The notes below the pieces were generated by a model that ran no database searches, was not told the DNA's origin, and saw nothing but the letters and a program-made list of their open reading frames with translations. A program made the translations under genes and the position numbers. 64,000 bases of DNA from Propionibacteriales bacterium (GTDB lineage: Bacteria; Actinomycetota; Actinomycetes; Propionibacteriales; Nocardioidaceae): contig JAPLCC010000052.1 in the NCBI GenBank assembly GCA_026392415.1, positions 1 through 64,000 on the forward strand, read 5' to 3'. This document shows, piece by piece, positions 7,407 through 18,077 of this stretch (its first letter is position 1; each line of letters starts with the position of its first letter).

Positions 7407-7928
7407 GTGCGCGTGCTCGGGATCGACCCGGGGCTGACCCGCTGCGGCATGGGCGTGGTCGAGGGCTCCGTGGGGCGGCCGTTGTCGCTGGTCGACGTCG
7501 GCGTCGTCCGCACGTCCTCGCAGCTGGCCGTTCCGGACCGGCTGGTCACGATCGAGCGCGGCGTGGATGCATGGCTCGACGAGCACGTCCCGGACGCCGT
7601 CGCGATCGAGCGGATCTTCGCGCGTTCCGACGTCAGCACCATCATGGGCACGGCCCAGGCCGCTGGCATCGCGATGGTCTGCGCCGCCCGCCGTGGTCTG
7701 CCGGTCGCACTGCACACCCCCAGCGAGGTCAAGGCGGCCGTCTCCGGCAACGGGCGCGCCGACAAGGCGCAGGTCGGTGCCATGGTGACCCGGATCCTTC
7801 GCCTCGACGCCATGCCCAAGCCGGCCGACGCCGCGGACGCGCTCGCCCTGGCCATCACCCACATCTGGCGCGGCGGCAGCCAGGCTCGACTGGAAGCCGC
7901 CGTGGTAGCCGCAAGGAGCACCCGATGA
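7407..7928 (+). CDS. ruvC: Holliday junction endodeoxyribonuclease RuvC
   Basis: RuvC is the dimeric resolvase that nicks Holliday junctions within the RuvABC complex. The 173-aa product has the catalytic acids in order: D7 in LGIDPG, E68 in VAIERIF, and D141/D144 in [10 protein letters not shown]. The GTG start follows GAGAGG with a 7-nt gap. The stop overlaps the ruvA ATG (ATGA). A LexA box just upstream predicts damage induction of the whole ruvCAB operon. Confidence 0.97.
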   Translation: MRVLGIDPGLTRCGMGVVEGSVGRPLSLVDVGVVRTSSQLAVPDRLVTIERGVDAWLDEHVPDAVAIERIFARSDVSTIMGTAQAAGIAMVCAARRGLPVALHTPSEVKAAVSGNGRADKAQVGAMVTRILRLDAMPKPADAADALALAITHIWRGGSQARLEAAVVAARSTR

Positions 7929-8527
7929 TCGCGTTCGTGCGGGGCAATGTCGCTGCGATGACCCTCAACAGTGCCGTCGTCGAGGTGGGCGGGGTCGGCC
8001 TCGAGCTCATGTGCACGCCCGGCACGCTCGCCCAGCTGCGCACCGGCCGCCAGGCGCTGCTGCCGACGAGCATGATCGTGCGCGAGGACTCGCTGACCCT
8101 CTACGGCTTCGCCGACGAGGACGAGAAGACCATCTTCGAGCTCGTGCAGACCGCGTCGGGGGTGGGCCCGAAGGTGGCTCAGTCGATCATCGCCGTGCTG
8201 TCACCGGACGGCGTACGGACAGCCATCGCGACCGAGGACGTCAAGACGCTGACCAAGGTGCCCGGCATCGGCCAGAAGGGCGCCCAGCGCATCATCCTCG
8301 AGCTCAAGGACCGGATCGGCGCCCCGACCGGCTCCGCCGGTGGCAGTACGCCGACCGGGTCGGCCCCGTGGCGCGACCAGGTCCACCAGGGCCTGATCGG
8401 TCTGGGTTACAACACGCGGGATGCTGAGAAGGCGGTCGACGCCGTGGCCGACCAGGCCGGGGCCGACCTGAGCCCCGACGTGGGCGCGCTGCTCCGCGCG
8501 GCCCTCCGCTCGCTGTCGAAGGCGTGA
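7925..8527 (+). CDS. ruvA: Holliday junction DNA helicase subunit RuvA
   Basis: RuvA forms a tetramer that binds the four-way junction and loads RuvB. The 200-aa product starts MIAFVRGNV, with an OB-fold N-terminal domain, two helix-hairpin-helix motifs ([11 protein letters not shown] and [14 protein letters not shown]) and a C-terminal RuvB-contact domain after a Gly/Ser/Thr linker. The frame is open further upstream, but this ATG overlaps the ruvC stop by 4 nt and gives the family N-terminus. ruvB starts 4 nt after its stop. Confidence 0.97.
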   Translation: MIAFVRGNVAAMTLNSAVVEVGGVGLELMCTPGTLAQLRTGRQALLPTSMIVREDSLTLYGFADEDEKTIFELVQTASGVGPKVAQSIIAVLSPDGVRTAIATEDVKTLTKVPGIGQKGAQRIILELKDRIGAPTGSAGGSTPTGSAPWRDQVHQGLIGLGYNTRDAEKAVDAVADQAGADLSPDVGALLRAALRSLSKA

Positions 8528-8531
8528 CCCG

Positions 8532-9611
<1,080 letters not shown>

Positions 9612-9679
9612 CGCCCACGCGGACGCGACGCGCGGTCGCCGCGAGCCCTGCCGATCCTCGACGGGCAAGGTTCCGTGGC

Positions 9680-9685
9680 TACACT
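9680..9685 (+). promoter_or_regulatory. -10 element upstream of yajC-secDF
   Basis: TACACT lies 67 nt before the yajC start in the 141-nt gap after ruvB. It separates the Sec genes from the ruv operon. No convincing -35 is seen. Confidence 0.35.
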
Positions 9686-9752
9686 TGCCCGTCGGCCCGC
9701 CTCCACTCGTCCCGAGCGGTGCCATACCCGCGTTTGCTGGAGAGGTTTGTCG

Positions 9753-10091
9753 GTGAAGGAGCTCTACCCCTGGCTGTGGATTGCCGCGATTGCGGTGGTC
9801 TTCTGGCTACTGATCATCCGTCCGGCCGCGCGACGTCAACGTGAGGTCAGCGCGCTCCATGCGGCGCTGGCCGTCGGCGACGACGTCCTCCTGACGTCTG
9901 GCGTGTTCGCGACCATCGTGGGCGCCGAAGAGGACCACCTCGAGGTCGAGATCGCGCCCGGCGTGGTCATCCACGTCGTGCGGGGCGCGGTCGCCTCGAT
10001 CCGCGTCGACCACGCCGCTGATGCAGCCGACGACGCCAGCGAGGCTGACTCCTCCGACGACGCCGTTCCCACCGACACCGAGGAGCGCTGA
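9753..10091 (+). CDS. yajC: Preprotein translocase accessory subunit YajC
   Basis: YajC is a small membrane partner of SecDF. The 112-aa product has one membrane helix (about residues 5-23) followed by IIRPAARRQRE, the cytosolic YajC domain with VGDDVLLTSGVFATIV, and a long acidic tail. An in-frame start at 9675 is possible, but the GTG at 9753 has GGAGAGG 7 nt upstream and puts the membrane helix at the N-terminus as in the family. secD begins 1 nt after its stop. Confidence 0.92.
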   Translation: MKELYPWLWIAAIAVVFWLLIIRPAARRQREVSALHAALAVGDDVLLTSGVFATIVGAEEDHLEVEIAPGVVIHVVRGAVASIRVDHAADAADDASEADSSDDAVPTDTEER

Positions 10092-10092
10092 C

Positions 10093-11874
10093 ATGGCGGC
10101 CCGCCGTCCGCGCCCCGGGCGCACCCTTGTGATCTTCTTCCTCGGCCTGGCCGTGATCTACGGCCTGGCCGGCATCGCCCAGGGCTCCTCCGAGACCCCC
10201 TGGAAGCCGGCCCTGGGCCTCGACCTCCAGGGCGGGACCAGGATCACGCTGACCGCCGAGAAGGCGCCCAGCAAGGAGAACCTCGAAGAGGCCCGCCGGA
10301 TCATTGACCAGCGCGTCAACGGCTCTGGTGTCGCCGAAGCCGCCGTGACCACCCAGGGTGGCCGCAACATCGTGGTCGAGGTCCCCGGCAAGACGACGAA
10401 CCGGGCCCAGCTCGAGGAGACCGTCAAGCGCCAGGCGCAGCTGCGGTTCCGCCTCGTGGCCTGCTCCGACCGCAACCAGGGCGGTCCCTGCGCCGCAAGC
10501 ACCGGCCTGCCCGAGGGCCTGGGCCGTGCGCCGCTCTCGCTCGCCGCCGAGACGGACCCGACGGATCCGGCCGCGACCGACACGGCGAGCGCGGACCCGT
10601 CCGCCGACCCGACGGTCGACCCGTCCGCCGACCCGAACGCCACGGAGACGCCCGCTGAGCCCACCGAGGAGGACCCCGGTGGCGACGGCAAGAAGTGGAC
10701 CGTCCAGGACGACATCGCCTGGTCGCGTGCCCCTGATGCGGCCGCGATCGCGGAGTTCAACAAGTACACCTGTGACACCAAGGGCGTCCTGCTCACGCTC
10801 GAGGGTGAGCCCGCCGATCTCCCGGACGTCTGGGACGAGCCGCTGGTGGCCTGCTCGCAGCCCGAGGACGGTCAGTCCCTCAAGTACCTCCTCGGTCGCT
10901 CCGTGGTCGAGGGCACCGAGCTCGACGACGCCAGCGCCCAGACGCCCCAGAACGGTGTCGGCTGGGTCGTTGCGATCGAGATGGGCAACGACAAGAACAA
11001 GGCCCTGCCGAAGGGTTCTGACGGTGCCTCGTCGGACTTCGAAGCCGTCTCGCGTGCCTTCGCCGGCACCGACGAGCAGTTTGCCGTCGTCCTGGACAGC
11101 CTCGTGCTGACCGACCCGGTGATGAACAGCGTCATCACCGACGGCCGTTCGCAGATCGAGGGCAACTTCAGCGAGCAGAGCGCGCTCGACCTGGCCAACA
11201 GCCTCAAGTTCGGTGCCCTGCCGATCCTCTTCGACGACGAGCAGACGTCGGTCGAGGAGATCGGGCCCTCGCTCGCGGGCAACCAGTTGCAGGCGGGCAT
11301 CCTCGCCGGCGCCATCGGCCTCGCCCTCGTGATGCTCTACTGCCTCTTCTACTACCGGGGCCTCGGGCTGGTGGTCGTGAGCTCGCTGTTCGTCGCGGCT
11401 GGTGTCACCTACGCACTGGTGCTGCTGCTCAGCGAGACGGCCGGCTTCACGCTGACCCTGCCCGGCATCGCCGGTCTGATCATCGCTGTCGGCATCACGG
11501 CGGACTCGTTCGTCATCTTCTTCGAACGTATCCGTGACGAGATGCGCGAGGGCAAGTCGATGCGGGTCGCCGTCGAGACCGGTTGGGCGCGTGCCCGCGT
11601 CACCCGCGTTGCGGCCAACACGGTGCAGTTGCTGTCCGCATTCGTGCTCTACGTGTTCGCCACCGGCGCCGTGAAGGGCTTCGGATTCGCGCTCGGTCTG
11701 ACGACCCTGATCGACCTCGCCGTGCTCTTCTGGTTCACCAAGCCGCTGGTGTCCTGGCTCGCCCAGTTCAAGCTCTTCAACTCCGGACACAAGCTGTCGG
11801 GTCTCAGCAAGGAGACGCTCGGTATGGATGTCGCGCCTGACCGCAAGGTCGCGACCGTGGGAGGCAAGGCCTGA
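10093..11874 (+). CDS. secD: Protein translocase subunit SecD
   Basis: SecD is an RND-type subunit that uses the proton gradient to help pull proteins through SecYEG. The 593-aa product has TM1 (about 10-30), the conserved GLDLQGGT motif (42-49), the large periplasmic P1 region, then five more TM segments from about residue 400 with the GLI-AVG-TADSFVIFFERIR region. A low-complexity Asp/Pro/Ala/Thr insert (about 153-197, with repeated ADPSADP-like units) interrupts the extracytoplasmic domain. The ATG at 10093 fits the family N-terminus better than the longer open frame. Its stop overlaps the secF ATG by one base. Confidence 0.95.
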   Translation: MAARRPRPGRTLVIFFLGLAVIYGLAGIAQGSSETPWKPALGLDLQGGTRITLTAEKAPSKENLEEARRIIDQRVNGSGVAEAAVTTQGGRNIVVEVPGKTTNRAQLEETVKRQAQLRFRLVACSDRNQGGPCAASTGLPEGLGRAPLSLAAETDPTDPAATDTASADPSADPTVDPSADPNATETPAEPTEEDPGGDGKKWTVQDDIAWSRAPDAAAIAEFNKYTCDTKGVLLTLEGEPADLPDVWDEPLVACSQPEDGQSLKYLLGRSVVEGTELDDASAQTPQNGVGWVVAIEMGNDKNKALPKGSDGASSDFEAVSRAFAGTDEQFAVVLDSLVLTDPVMNSVITDGRSQIEGNFSEQSALDLANSLKFGALPILFDDEQTSVEEIGPSLAGNQLQAGILAGAIGLALVMLYCLFYYRGLGLVVVSSLFVAAGVTYALVLLLSETAGFTLTLPGIAGLIIAVGITADSFVIFFERIRDEMREGKSMRVAVETGWARARVTRVAANTVQLLSAFVLYVFATGAVKGFGFALGLTTLIDLAVLFWFTKPLVSWLAQFKLFNSGHKLSGLSKETLGMDVAPDRKVATVGGKA

Positions 11875-13148
11875 TGGGCAAGATGTCCCGACTGGGCAAC
11901 GACCTCTACCAGGGTCGCAAGTCCTTCAACTTCGTCGCCAAGCCGTGGCTCTGGTACGCCGTCTCCGCCGTGTTGGTGGGCGTCGCTGTCTCGGTCCTGT
12001 TCCTCAAGCCGCTCAACATGGGTGTCGAGTTCACCGGGGGTACGACGCTGTCGGTGCCCGTCGGTTCGGGCAACGCGACCCAGGACAACGCCGATGACCT
12101 GCGCGAAGCCGTGGCCAACTCTGGCATCGGGAACGCCGAGAACCCACAGGTCACCACCGAAGGCGATTCCTCGCTCACCGTGCAGGTCGAGAACCTCAGC
12201 GAAGAGCAGCGCACTGCTGTCTCGGACCTGATCCACGACGAGTATCCCGCTGTCACCGAGGGTGACATCTCCATCCAGGACATCGGTCCGAGCTGGGGTC
12301 AGGAGGTCGCCAAGCGCGCCGCGATCGGCGTCCTGATCTTCCTGATCCTCGTGGTGCTCTTCATCTGGGCCTACTTCCGCGAGTGGCGGATGTCCGTGGC
12401 GGCCTTCGTCGCTCTGGTCCACGACGTCGTGCTGACGGTCGGCGTCTACGCGCTGTCCGGGTTCCAGGTGACGCCGGCGGCGGTCACCGGCGTGCTCGCC
12501 ATCCTCGGCTTCTCGCTCTACGACACGGTCGTGGTGTTCGACAAGATCAAGGAGAACACCCACCAGCTCCGCAAGAAGACCGAGTCGTACGCCGACGCGG
12601 CGAACCTCGCCGTCAACCAGACCCTGGTGCGGTCGATCAACACCTCGATCGTCGCGCTCATCCCGATCGGCGCGATCCTCTACGTCAGCGCGGTCCAGCT
12701 CGGTGCCAGCTCGCTCCAGGACCTCGCGCTCGCGCAGTTCGTCGGCATGGCGATCGGCGTCTACTCCTCGGTGATGCTCGCGCCGCGCGTGCTGGTCCAC
12801 CTGAAGATGCAGGAGACCGAGGTCCAGCTCCAGGCCCGTCGCGCGAAGGCCAAGCAGCGTGCCCTGGCCGACAAGTACGCCGCGGTTCCCGTGTTCAAGG
12901 ACGAGACCGCCGTCGTCGGTGGTCGCGCCGTGAGCGATGCGGAGGGCGTCGAGCCCGACGAGCTCCGTGACGTCGAGGACGACGAGCCGGGCAGCGCCCA
13001 GACGCCGAAGGCCTCGCGGCCGCAGACCCAGGGCGCCGTGGGCAAGGGCCGGATCGTTCCGACCGCCACCCGTCCGGTCAGTGACACCGGTGCCTCCGGT
13101 CGCAAGCAGCCGGTCCGCCAGCCGCGTTCCAAGCGCGGCAAGAAGTAG
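11874..13148 (+). CDS. secF: Protein translocase subunit SecF
   Basis: SecF pairs with SecD in the SecDF proton-driven translocation complex. The 424-aa product has TM1 near 24-44, the motif GVEFTGGTTL (about 53-62), an extracytoplasmic domain and five further TM segments including GFSLYDTVVVFDKIKEN. The C-terminal 100 residues are a hydrophilic Lys/Arg/Pro-rich cytosolic tail, as in many actinobacterial SecF proteins. Start by TGATG overlap with secD. Confidence 0.95.
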   Translation: MGKMSRLGNDLYQGRKSFNFVAKPWLWYAVSAVLVGVAVSVLFLKPLNMGVEFTGGTTLSVPVGSGNATQDNADDLREAVANSGIGNAENPQVTTEGDSSLTVQVENLSEEQRTAVSDLIHDEYPAVTEGDISIQDIGPSWGQEVAKRAAIGVLIFLILVVLFIWAYFREWRMSVAAFVALVHDVVLTVGVYALSGFQVTPAAVTGVLAILGFSLYDTVVVFDKIKENTHQLRKKTESYADAANLAVNQTLVRSINTSIVALIPIGAILYVSAVQLGASSLQDLALAQFVGMAIGVYSSVMLAPRVLVHLKMQETEVQLQARRAKAKQRALADKYAAVPVFKDETAVVGGRAVSDAEGVEPDELRDVEDDEPGSAQTPKASRPQTQGAVGKGRIVPTATRPVSDTGASGRKQPVRQPRSKRGKK

Positions 13149-13174
13149 CGGCTTCGGTGGGGGAGAGTGCAGCA

Positions 13175-13711
13175 GTGCGCGCGACGGAGGCGTTGACGCG
13201 GCTGGTGCGTGACGTCCCGGACTTCCCCGAACCGGGGATCCTGTTCAAGGACATCTCCCCGCTGCTGGCGGACCCCGACGGGTTCGCCGCAGTGGTAGAA
13301 GCCCTGGCCGCGGCTGGTCGGGGAGCCGACGGCGCGCCCGCTGTCGACAAGGTCGTCGGCATGGAGGCGCGCGGTTTCATCTTCGCCGCCCCGGTCGCGT
13401 TGGCGCTCGGCGTCGGCTTCGTCCCCATCCGCAAGGCGGGCAAGCTGCCGGCTGCCACGCACCGGGTCTCCTACGACCTCGAGTACGGCGCCGCCGTACT
13501 CGAGGTGCACCAGGACGCGCTCGCGCCGGGTGACCGCGTGCTGCTCGTGGACGACGTGCTCGCCACCGGTGGCACCGCCCGCGCCACCGTTGACCTCGTT
13601 GCGGCCTGCGGCGCCGAGGCCGTGGGCTTCGCCGTCCTCATGGAGCTGGGTTTCCTGCCCGGTCGAGCAGAGCTGGGGAGCCTTCCGCTCACGGCACTGC
13701 TGACTGTCTGA
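13175..13711 (+). CDS. apt: Adenine phosphoribosyltransferase
   Basis: Apt salvages adenine to AMP with PRPP. The 178-aa product has the adenine-site region PDFPEPGILFKDI, the flexible loop region and the PRPP-binding motif VLLVDDVLATGGTA (about residues 123-136). The GTG at 13175 lies a suitable distance after GGGGGAGAG. A GTG at 13157, in frame, would add six residues but has the purine tract inside the gene. It sits between secF and relA as in most actinobacteria. Confidence 0.93.
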   Translation: MRATEALTRLVRDVPDFPEPGILFKDISPLLADPDGFAAVVEALAAAGRGADGAPAVDKVVGMEARGFIFAAPVALALGVGFVPIRKAGKLPAATHRVSYDLEYGAAVLEVHQDALAPGDRVLLVDDVLATGGTARATVDLVAACGAEAVGFAVLMELGFLPGRAELGSLPLTALLTV

Positions 13712-13717
13712 GACCCA

Positions 13718-13723
13718 TACACT
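13718..13723 (+). promoter_or_regulatory. -10 element of a leaderless relA promoter
   Basis: TACACT lies 6 nt before the relA ATG, in the short gap after apt that has no Shine-Dalgarno sequence. A leaderless transcript is likely. Confidence 0.5.
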
Positions 13724-13729
13724 GGACGT

Positions 13730-16069
13730 ATGACCGAGGAGCGCACACCCGCACGCGTGGAACCGCGTGACGATGCTGCTCCCACGACGCCGGTCGTGTC
13801 GACTCCGGCCACCCCCGAACCCGCCACGGCACGGAGCATGCGCGCGCGCCTGGCGCGGATGGGCAACCGCAGCCAGGGTTCGAATCCGGTCCTGGAGCCG
13901 CTGTTCCGCGCCGTACGAACGAACCACCCGAAGGCTGACCTCGCTCTCCTCGAGCGGGCCTACGTCACCGCTGAGCGGCTGCACGCCGAGCAGAAGCGCA
14001 AGAGCGGCGACCCCTACATCACCCACCCGCTCGCGGTGACGACGATCCTCGCCGGCATCGGCATGACCGAGCCGACGCTCGTCGCCGCGCTGCTGCACGA
14101 CACCGTCGAGGACACGCCGTACACGCTGGAGGAGTGTCGACGCGACTTCGGCGACGAGGTGGCCGTGCTCGTCGACGGCGTCACGAAGCTCGACAAGGTC
14201 GTCTACGGCGACAGCGCCCAGGCGGAGACCATCCGCAAGATGATCGTGGCGATGTCACGCGACATCCGGGTGCTCGTCATCAAGCTCGCCGACCGCCTGC
14301 ACAACATGAGGACCCTGCGGTTCGTGCCGCAGAAGAGCCAGGAACGCACGGCGCGCGAGACGCTCGACATCTATGCGCCGCTGGCCCACCGGCTCGGCAT
14401 GAACACCATCAAGTGGGAGTTGGAGGACCTCGCGTTCTCGACGCTCCATCCCAAGATCTACGACGAGATCGTCCGGCTGGTCGCCGAACGCGCGCCGTCG
14501 CGCGACTCGTTCCTCGCCGAGGTGATCACCCAGGTCGAGAAGGACCTGCGGGAGGCGAAGATCAAGGCGACCGTCACCGGTCGACCCAAGCACTACTACT
14601 CGATCTACCAGAAGATGATCGTCGGCGGCCGGGACTTCTCCGACATCTACGACCTGGTCGGCATCCGGATCCTCGTCGAGGAGGACCGCGACTGCTACGG
14701 CGTCCTCGGTGTCCTGCACTCGCGCTGGAACCCCGTGCTCGGGCGGTTCAAGGACTACGTCGCGATGCCGAAGTTCAACATGTACCAGTCACTCCACACG
14801 ACGGTGATCGGCCCGGCCGGCAAGCCCGTCGAGATGCAGATCCGCACGTTCGCCCAGCACCGCCGGGCGGAGTACGGCGTCGCGGCGCACTGGAAGTACA
14901 AGGAGGACGGCCGCACCGGCACGGACACTGACAAGCGCGGCGACATGGATGACATGTCCTGGGTCCGCCAGCTCCTCGACTGGCAGAGCGAGGTCGAGGA
15001 CCCGGGCGAGTTCCTGGAGTCGCTGCGCTTCGAGATCAACCAGACCGAGACCTATGTCTTCACGCCGCGCGGTGACGTGATCGCGCTGCCGTCGGGCGCG
15101 ACCCCTGTCGACTTCGCGTACGCCGTGCACACCGAGGTGGGCCATCGCACCATCGGTGCCCGCGTCAACGGGCGGCTGGTCCCGCTCGAGTCCACGCTGG
15201 AGAACGGTGACGTCATCGAGGTCTTCACGTCGAAGGCCGAGGGCGCTGCCCCCTCACGCGACTGGCTGAATTTCGTGCGCTCGCCGCGCGCCCGCTCCAA
15301 GATCCGTCAGTGGTTCACCAAGGAACGCCGCGAAGAGGCGATCGAGCGCGGCAAGGACGAGATCGGCAAGCTGATGCGCAAGGAGGGGCTGCCCCTCAAG
15401 CGCCTGCTGACGCACGACTCTCTGTCGCTGGTCGCCAGCGCCTTCCGGATCGCCGACGTCACTGCGCTCTACGCAGCCGTGGGGGAGAACAACCTCAGCG
15501 CCCAGGCGGTCGTCCGCAAGGTCATCGAGCTCCACGGCGGCGACGAGGGTGCCCAGGAGGACCTCGCTGAAGCCGTCACGATCACGGGTCGCGGGCGGCG
15601 TACCCGCCGACCTGCCACGGGCGACGCCGGCGTCATCGTCACCGGGGCGCCCGACGTGTGGGTCAAGCTGGCCAAGTGCTGCACCCCGGTGCCGCCCGAC
15701 TCGATCCTCGGGTTCGTCACCAAGGGCGGGGGAGTCTCGGTTCACCGCAAGGACTGCACCAACGCCGCCGACCTGCTCGGCCAGCCCGAGAAGGTCGTCG
15801 ACGTCGAGTGGTCGCCGACCGGCCAGTCCACGTTCCTGGTCAACATCCAGGTCGAGGCCCTCGATCGCGCCCGGTTGCTCTCGGACATCACCATGGCGAT
15901 CTCCGACGCCCACGTGAACATCCTCTCGGCGAACCTCAGCACCTCCCGCGACCGTGTCGCGAAGTCCCGGTTCACCTTCGAGATGGCTGACGCCAAGCAC
16001 CTCGACACCGTTCTCAGTGCCGTCCGCACCGTGCCGGGCGTCTTCGACGCCTACCGCATCACGCAGTAG
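13730..16069 (+). CDS. relA: Bifunctional (p)ppGpp synthetase/hydrolase RelA/SpoT
   Basis: Long RSH enzyme that makes and degrades the stringent-response alarmone. The 779-aa product has an N-terminal HD hydrolase domain with H99 and the H123-D124 pair in LLHDTVEDT, the synthetase domain with [13 protein letters not shown] (about 284-296) and YQSLHTTV, a TGS domain from about residue 443 ([20 protein letters not shown]), a Cys-containing region ([12 protein letters not shown]) and a C-terminal ACT domain. Both catalytic halves look intact. A disordered Pro/Thr-rich N-terminus of about 40 residues precedes the HD domain. It converges with the DUF349 gene 8 nt downstream. Confidence 0.97.
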   Translation: MTEERTPARVEPRDDAAPTTPVVSTPATPEPATARSMRARLARMGNRSQGSNPVLEPLFRAVRTNHPKADLALLERAYVTAERLHAEQKRKSGDPYITHPLAVTTILAGIGMTEPTLVAALLHDTVEDTPYTLEECRRDFGDEVAVLVDGVTKLDKVVYGDSAQAETIRKMIVAMSRDIRVLVIKLADRLHNMRTLRFVPQKSQERTARETLDIYAPLAHRLGMNTIKWELEDLAFSTLHPKIYDEIVRLVAERAPSRDSFLAEVITQVEKDLREAKIKATVTGRPKHYYSIYQKMIVGGRDFSDIYDLVGIRILVEEDRDCYGVLGVLHSRWNPVLGRFKDYVAMPKFNMYQSLHTTVIGPAGKPVEMQIRTFAQHRRAEYGVAAHWKYKEDGRTGTDTDKRGDMDDMSWVRQLLDWQSEVEDPGEFLESLRFEINQTETYVFTPRGDVIALPSGATPVDFAYAVHTEVGHRTIGARVNGRLVPLESTLENGDVIEVFTSKAEGAAPSRDWLNFVRSPRARSKIRQWFTKERREEAIERGKDEIGKLMRKEGLPLKRLLTHDSLSLVASAFRIADVTALYAAVGENNLSAQAVVRKVIELHGGDEGAQEDLAEAVTITGRGRRTRRPATGDAGVIVTGAPDVWVKLAKCCTPVPPDSILGFVTKGGGVSVHRKDCTNAADLLGQPEKVVDVEWSPTGQSTFLVNIQVEALDRARLLSDITMAISDAHVNILSANLSTSRDRVAKSRFTFEMADAKHLDTVLSAVRTVPGVFDAYRITQ

Positions 16070-16077
16070 CGCCCGCG

Positions 16078-17316
16078 TCAGCGGTAGTCCGCCGACGCCT
16101 TCTTCGCCATGTCGAGGAACGACCGGCGACCTTCGAGGTTCTCCTCGAGGTCGCGGATCTTCTTGGCATCACCCTTGGCTCGCGCGGCCTCGAGCTTGGC
16201 CTCGGCCTCGGCGATGGCCGCCTCGAGCTTGGAGACCATGTCGTCGGCGCGGGCCGACTTCTCCGGGTCGGACTTGCTCCACTGTTCGTCCTCGGCCTTG
16301 CGGATGGTCTGCTCGACGGCGCGCATGCGTCCTTCGAGGTCCTTGATCCGGTCGCGCGGGACCTTGCCGGCTTCGTCCCAGCGGTCGGCGACGAGACGGA
16401 ACGCGGCCTTGGCCGCGGCGATGTCGCCGGTGTCCGCCAGCGGGCCCAGGACGGCCTCGGCCTCGACGAGCAGCTTCTCCTTGACCTCGGCGTTCGCTGC
16501 GAACTCGGTGTCCAGTGCGGCGTTGGCCGCGTCGCGGGCGCCGAAGAACGAGTCCTGGGCGCCGCGGAACCGCTGCCAGAGCTGGTCGTCGACGTTCTTC
16601 GGCGCGGGCCCGGCCGCCTTCCAGTCACGCATCAGGTCGCGGTACTTGCCCGACGTCGGGCCCCAGTCGGTGGAGGCCGACAGCGCCTCGGCCTCGGCGA
16701 CCAGGCGCTCCTTGACGATTCGGGCGCCCTCGCGCTTCTCGTCCTGCTCGGCGAAGTGACCCTTCCGGGCCTTCGTGTACGCCGACCGGGCGGTCGAGAA
16801 GCGCTTCCACAGCGCGTCGTCGGCAGCCTTGTCGATACGGGGGAGCTGCTTCCACTGGTCGAGCAGCTCGCGCAGGCGGTTGGCGCCGTTGCGCCAGTCG
16901 CGGCCGTTGGCGATCTTCTCCGCCTCGAGCGCGAGCAATTCCTTCTGTTCGCGGGCCTCGGTGGCCTTCTGCGCCTTGACGGCCTTGCGGGCGTCGCGCT
17001 GGATGGCGATCACGGGCCCCAGCTCGTCGAGCTTGCGCCCGAGGAGCGCGAGGTCGCCGACGGCGTGGACGTCGGCCAGCGTGTCCCGCACCAGCTTGAT
17101 CGAGGACACGGCCTCCTCGGGGGACAGCACCCCCGACACGACCCTTCGGTGGAGCAGGTCCACCTCGAGGGCGAGGTTGTCGTAGCGCTTGGTGTAGAAC
17201 GCCAGGGCTTCCTCGGGAGGCACGTCGGGAACCTGCCCAACCGCGCGTTCGCCATCGGATGTCTTCACATAGACGGTGCCGTCGTCAGCAACGCGGCCCC
17301 AGTCGGAGGTAGTCAC
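16078..17316 (-). CDS. DUF349 domain-containing coiled-coil protein
   Basis: A 412-aa cytosolic, highly charged helical protein with several DUF349 repeats, recognised by recurrent WK/RW-AAGP and W-RF segments and long coiled-coil stretches (notably the C-terminal 80 residues rich in Glu, Lys and Ala). Biochemical function is unknown for the actinobacterial family. The GTG at 17316 (starting VTTSDWGRV) is chosen because a TAGCAT -10 lies 8 nt upstream on the same strand; the longer frame would run through the promoter of the divergent gene. Widely found next to relA in actinobacteria. Confidence 0.82.
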   Translation of the reverse strand: MTTSDWGRVADDGTVYVKTSDGERAVGQVPDVPPEEALAFYTKRYDNLALEVDLLHRRVVSGVLSPEEAVSSIKLVRDTLADVHAVGDLALLGRKLDELGPVIAIQRDARKAVKAQKATEAREQKELLALEAEKIANGRDWRNGANRLRELLDQWKQLPRIDKAADDALWKRFSTARSAYTKARKGHFAEQDEKREGARIVKERLVAEAEALSASTDWGPTSGKYRDLMRDWKAAGPAPKNVDDQLWQRFRGAQDSFFGARDAANAALDTEFAANAEVKEKLLVEAEAVLGPLADTGDIAAAKAAFRLVADRWDEAGKVPRDRIKDLEGRMRAVEQTIRKAEDEQWSKSDPEKSARADDMVSKLEAAIAEAEAKLEAARAKGDAKKIRDLEENLEGRRSFLDMAKKASADYR

Positions 17317-17324
17317 AGTGGGCC

Positions 17325-17330
17325 ATGCTA
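17325..17330 (-). promoter_or_regulatory. -10 element of a leaderless DUF349-gene promoter
   Basis: On the minus strand TAGCAT lies 8 nt before the GTG start at 17316. Together with TAGGCT on the plus strand at 17351-17356 it forms a back-to-back pair of leaderless promoters in a 46-nt divergent gap. Confidence 0.5.
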
Positions 17331-17350
17331 GTGCCGAACCCTCAGGCCGA

Positions 17351-17356
17351 TAGGCT
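17351..17356 (+). promoter_or_regulatory. -10 element of a leaderless hydrolase/hisS promoter
   Basis: TAGGCT lies 6 nt before the GTG start at 17363, with no Shine-Dalgarno sequence between. It probably drives the MBL-fold gene and the hisS-aspS genes behind it. Confidence 0.55.
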
Positions 17357-17362
17357 GGGTCG

Positions 17363-18073
17363 GTGCTGATTGCCGCCTTCCCCGCTGGACCATGGGGCAC
17401 CAACTGCTATGTCGCGGCTACTGGAGCGGGCGCAGAGTGTGTGGTCATCGACCCCGGCAAGGACGCCGCGAGCGGTGTCGCCGACGTGGTGCGTGAGCAC
17501 AACCTCAAGCCTGTCGCCGTGCTGCTGACCCATGGACACGTCGACCACATGTGGTCGGTCACCCCGGTCGCGGGCGCCTACGACGCAACGGCCTGGATCC
17601 ACCCGGGTGACCGGCACCTGCTGGCCGACCCGATGGCCGGCATGTCTGCCGAGACCGTCTCCATGATGCTGGGCGGGAAGTACACCTTCACCGAGCCCGA
17701 CAAGGTCGAGGAGCTCGTCGACGGCGCCACCCTCGACCTGGCCGGCCTCCAGTTCGTCGTCGACCACACGCCGGGCCACACGGCCGGATCGGTGGTCTTC
17801 CGGACGCCGTACGGCGACCAGGACATCTCCGAGCTGATGTTCTCCGGCGACCTGCTGTTCCAGGGCTCGATCGGCCGCACCGACCTTCCGGGCGGCGACC
17901 ACGCCGCCATGCTCCGCTCGCTGACCGAGAAGGTCCTTCCACTCGCCGACGACATCGTTGTCCTGCCGGGCCACGGTGACCAGACGTCGATCGGCCGCGA
18001 GCGTGTGACCAACCCGTTCCTGCTGGACCTGGTCGACTCGGGCTCCGCGGGCCGCGTCACGCGGGGCCTGTAG
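17363..18073 (+). CDS. Metallo-beta-lactamase-fold hydrolase, glyoxalase II-like
   Basis: A 236-aa soluble dinuclear metal hydrolase. The zinc-binding motif THGHVDH is at residues 56-62, with further ligands in DHTPGHTAGS, LFSGDLLF and LPGHGD. These motifs place it with hydroxyacylglutathione hydrolase-like (glyoxalase II) proteins. Actinobacteria generally lack glutathione, so the thioester substrate is probably another thiol or remains unknown. It lies directly upstream of hisS, as in Mycobacterium and Streptomyces. Confidence 0.85.
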   Translation: MLIAAFPAGPWGTNCYVAATGAGAECVVIDPGKDAASGVADVVREHNLKPVAVLLTHGHVDHMWSVTPVAGAYDATAWIHPGDRHLLADPMAGMSAETVSMMLGGKYTFTEPDKVEELVDGATLDLAGLQFVVDHTPGHTAGSVVFRTPYGDQDISELMFSGDLLFQGSIGRTDLPGGDHAAMLRSLTEKVLPLADDIVVLPGHGDQTSIGRERVTNPFLLDLVDSGSAGRVTRGL

Positions 18074-18077
18074 GCCC

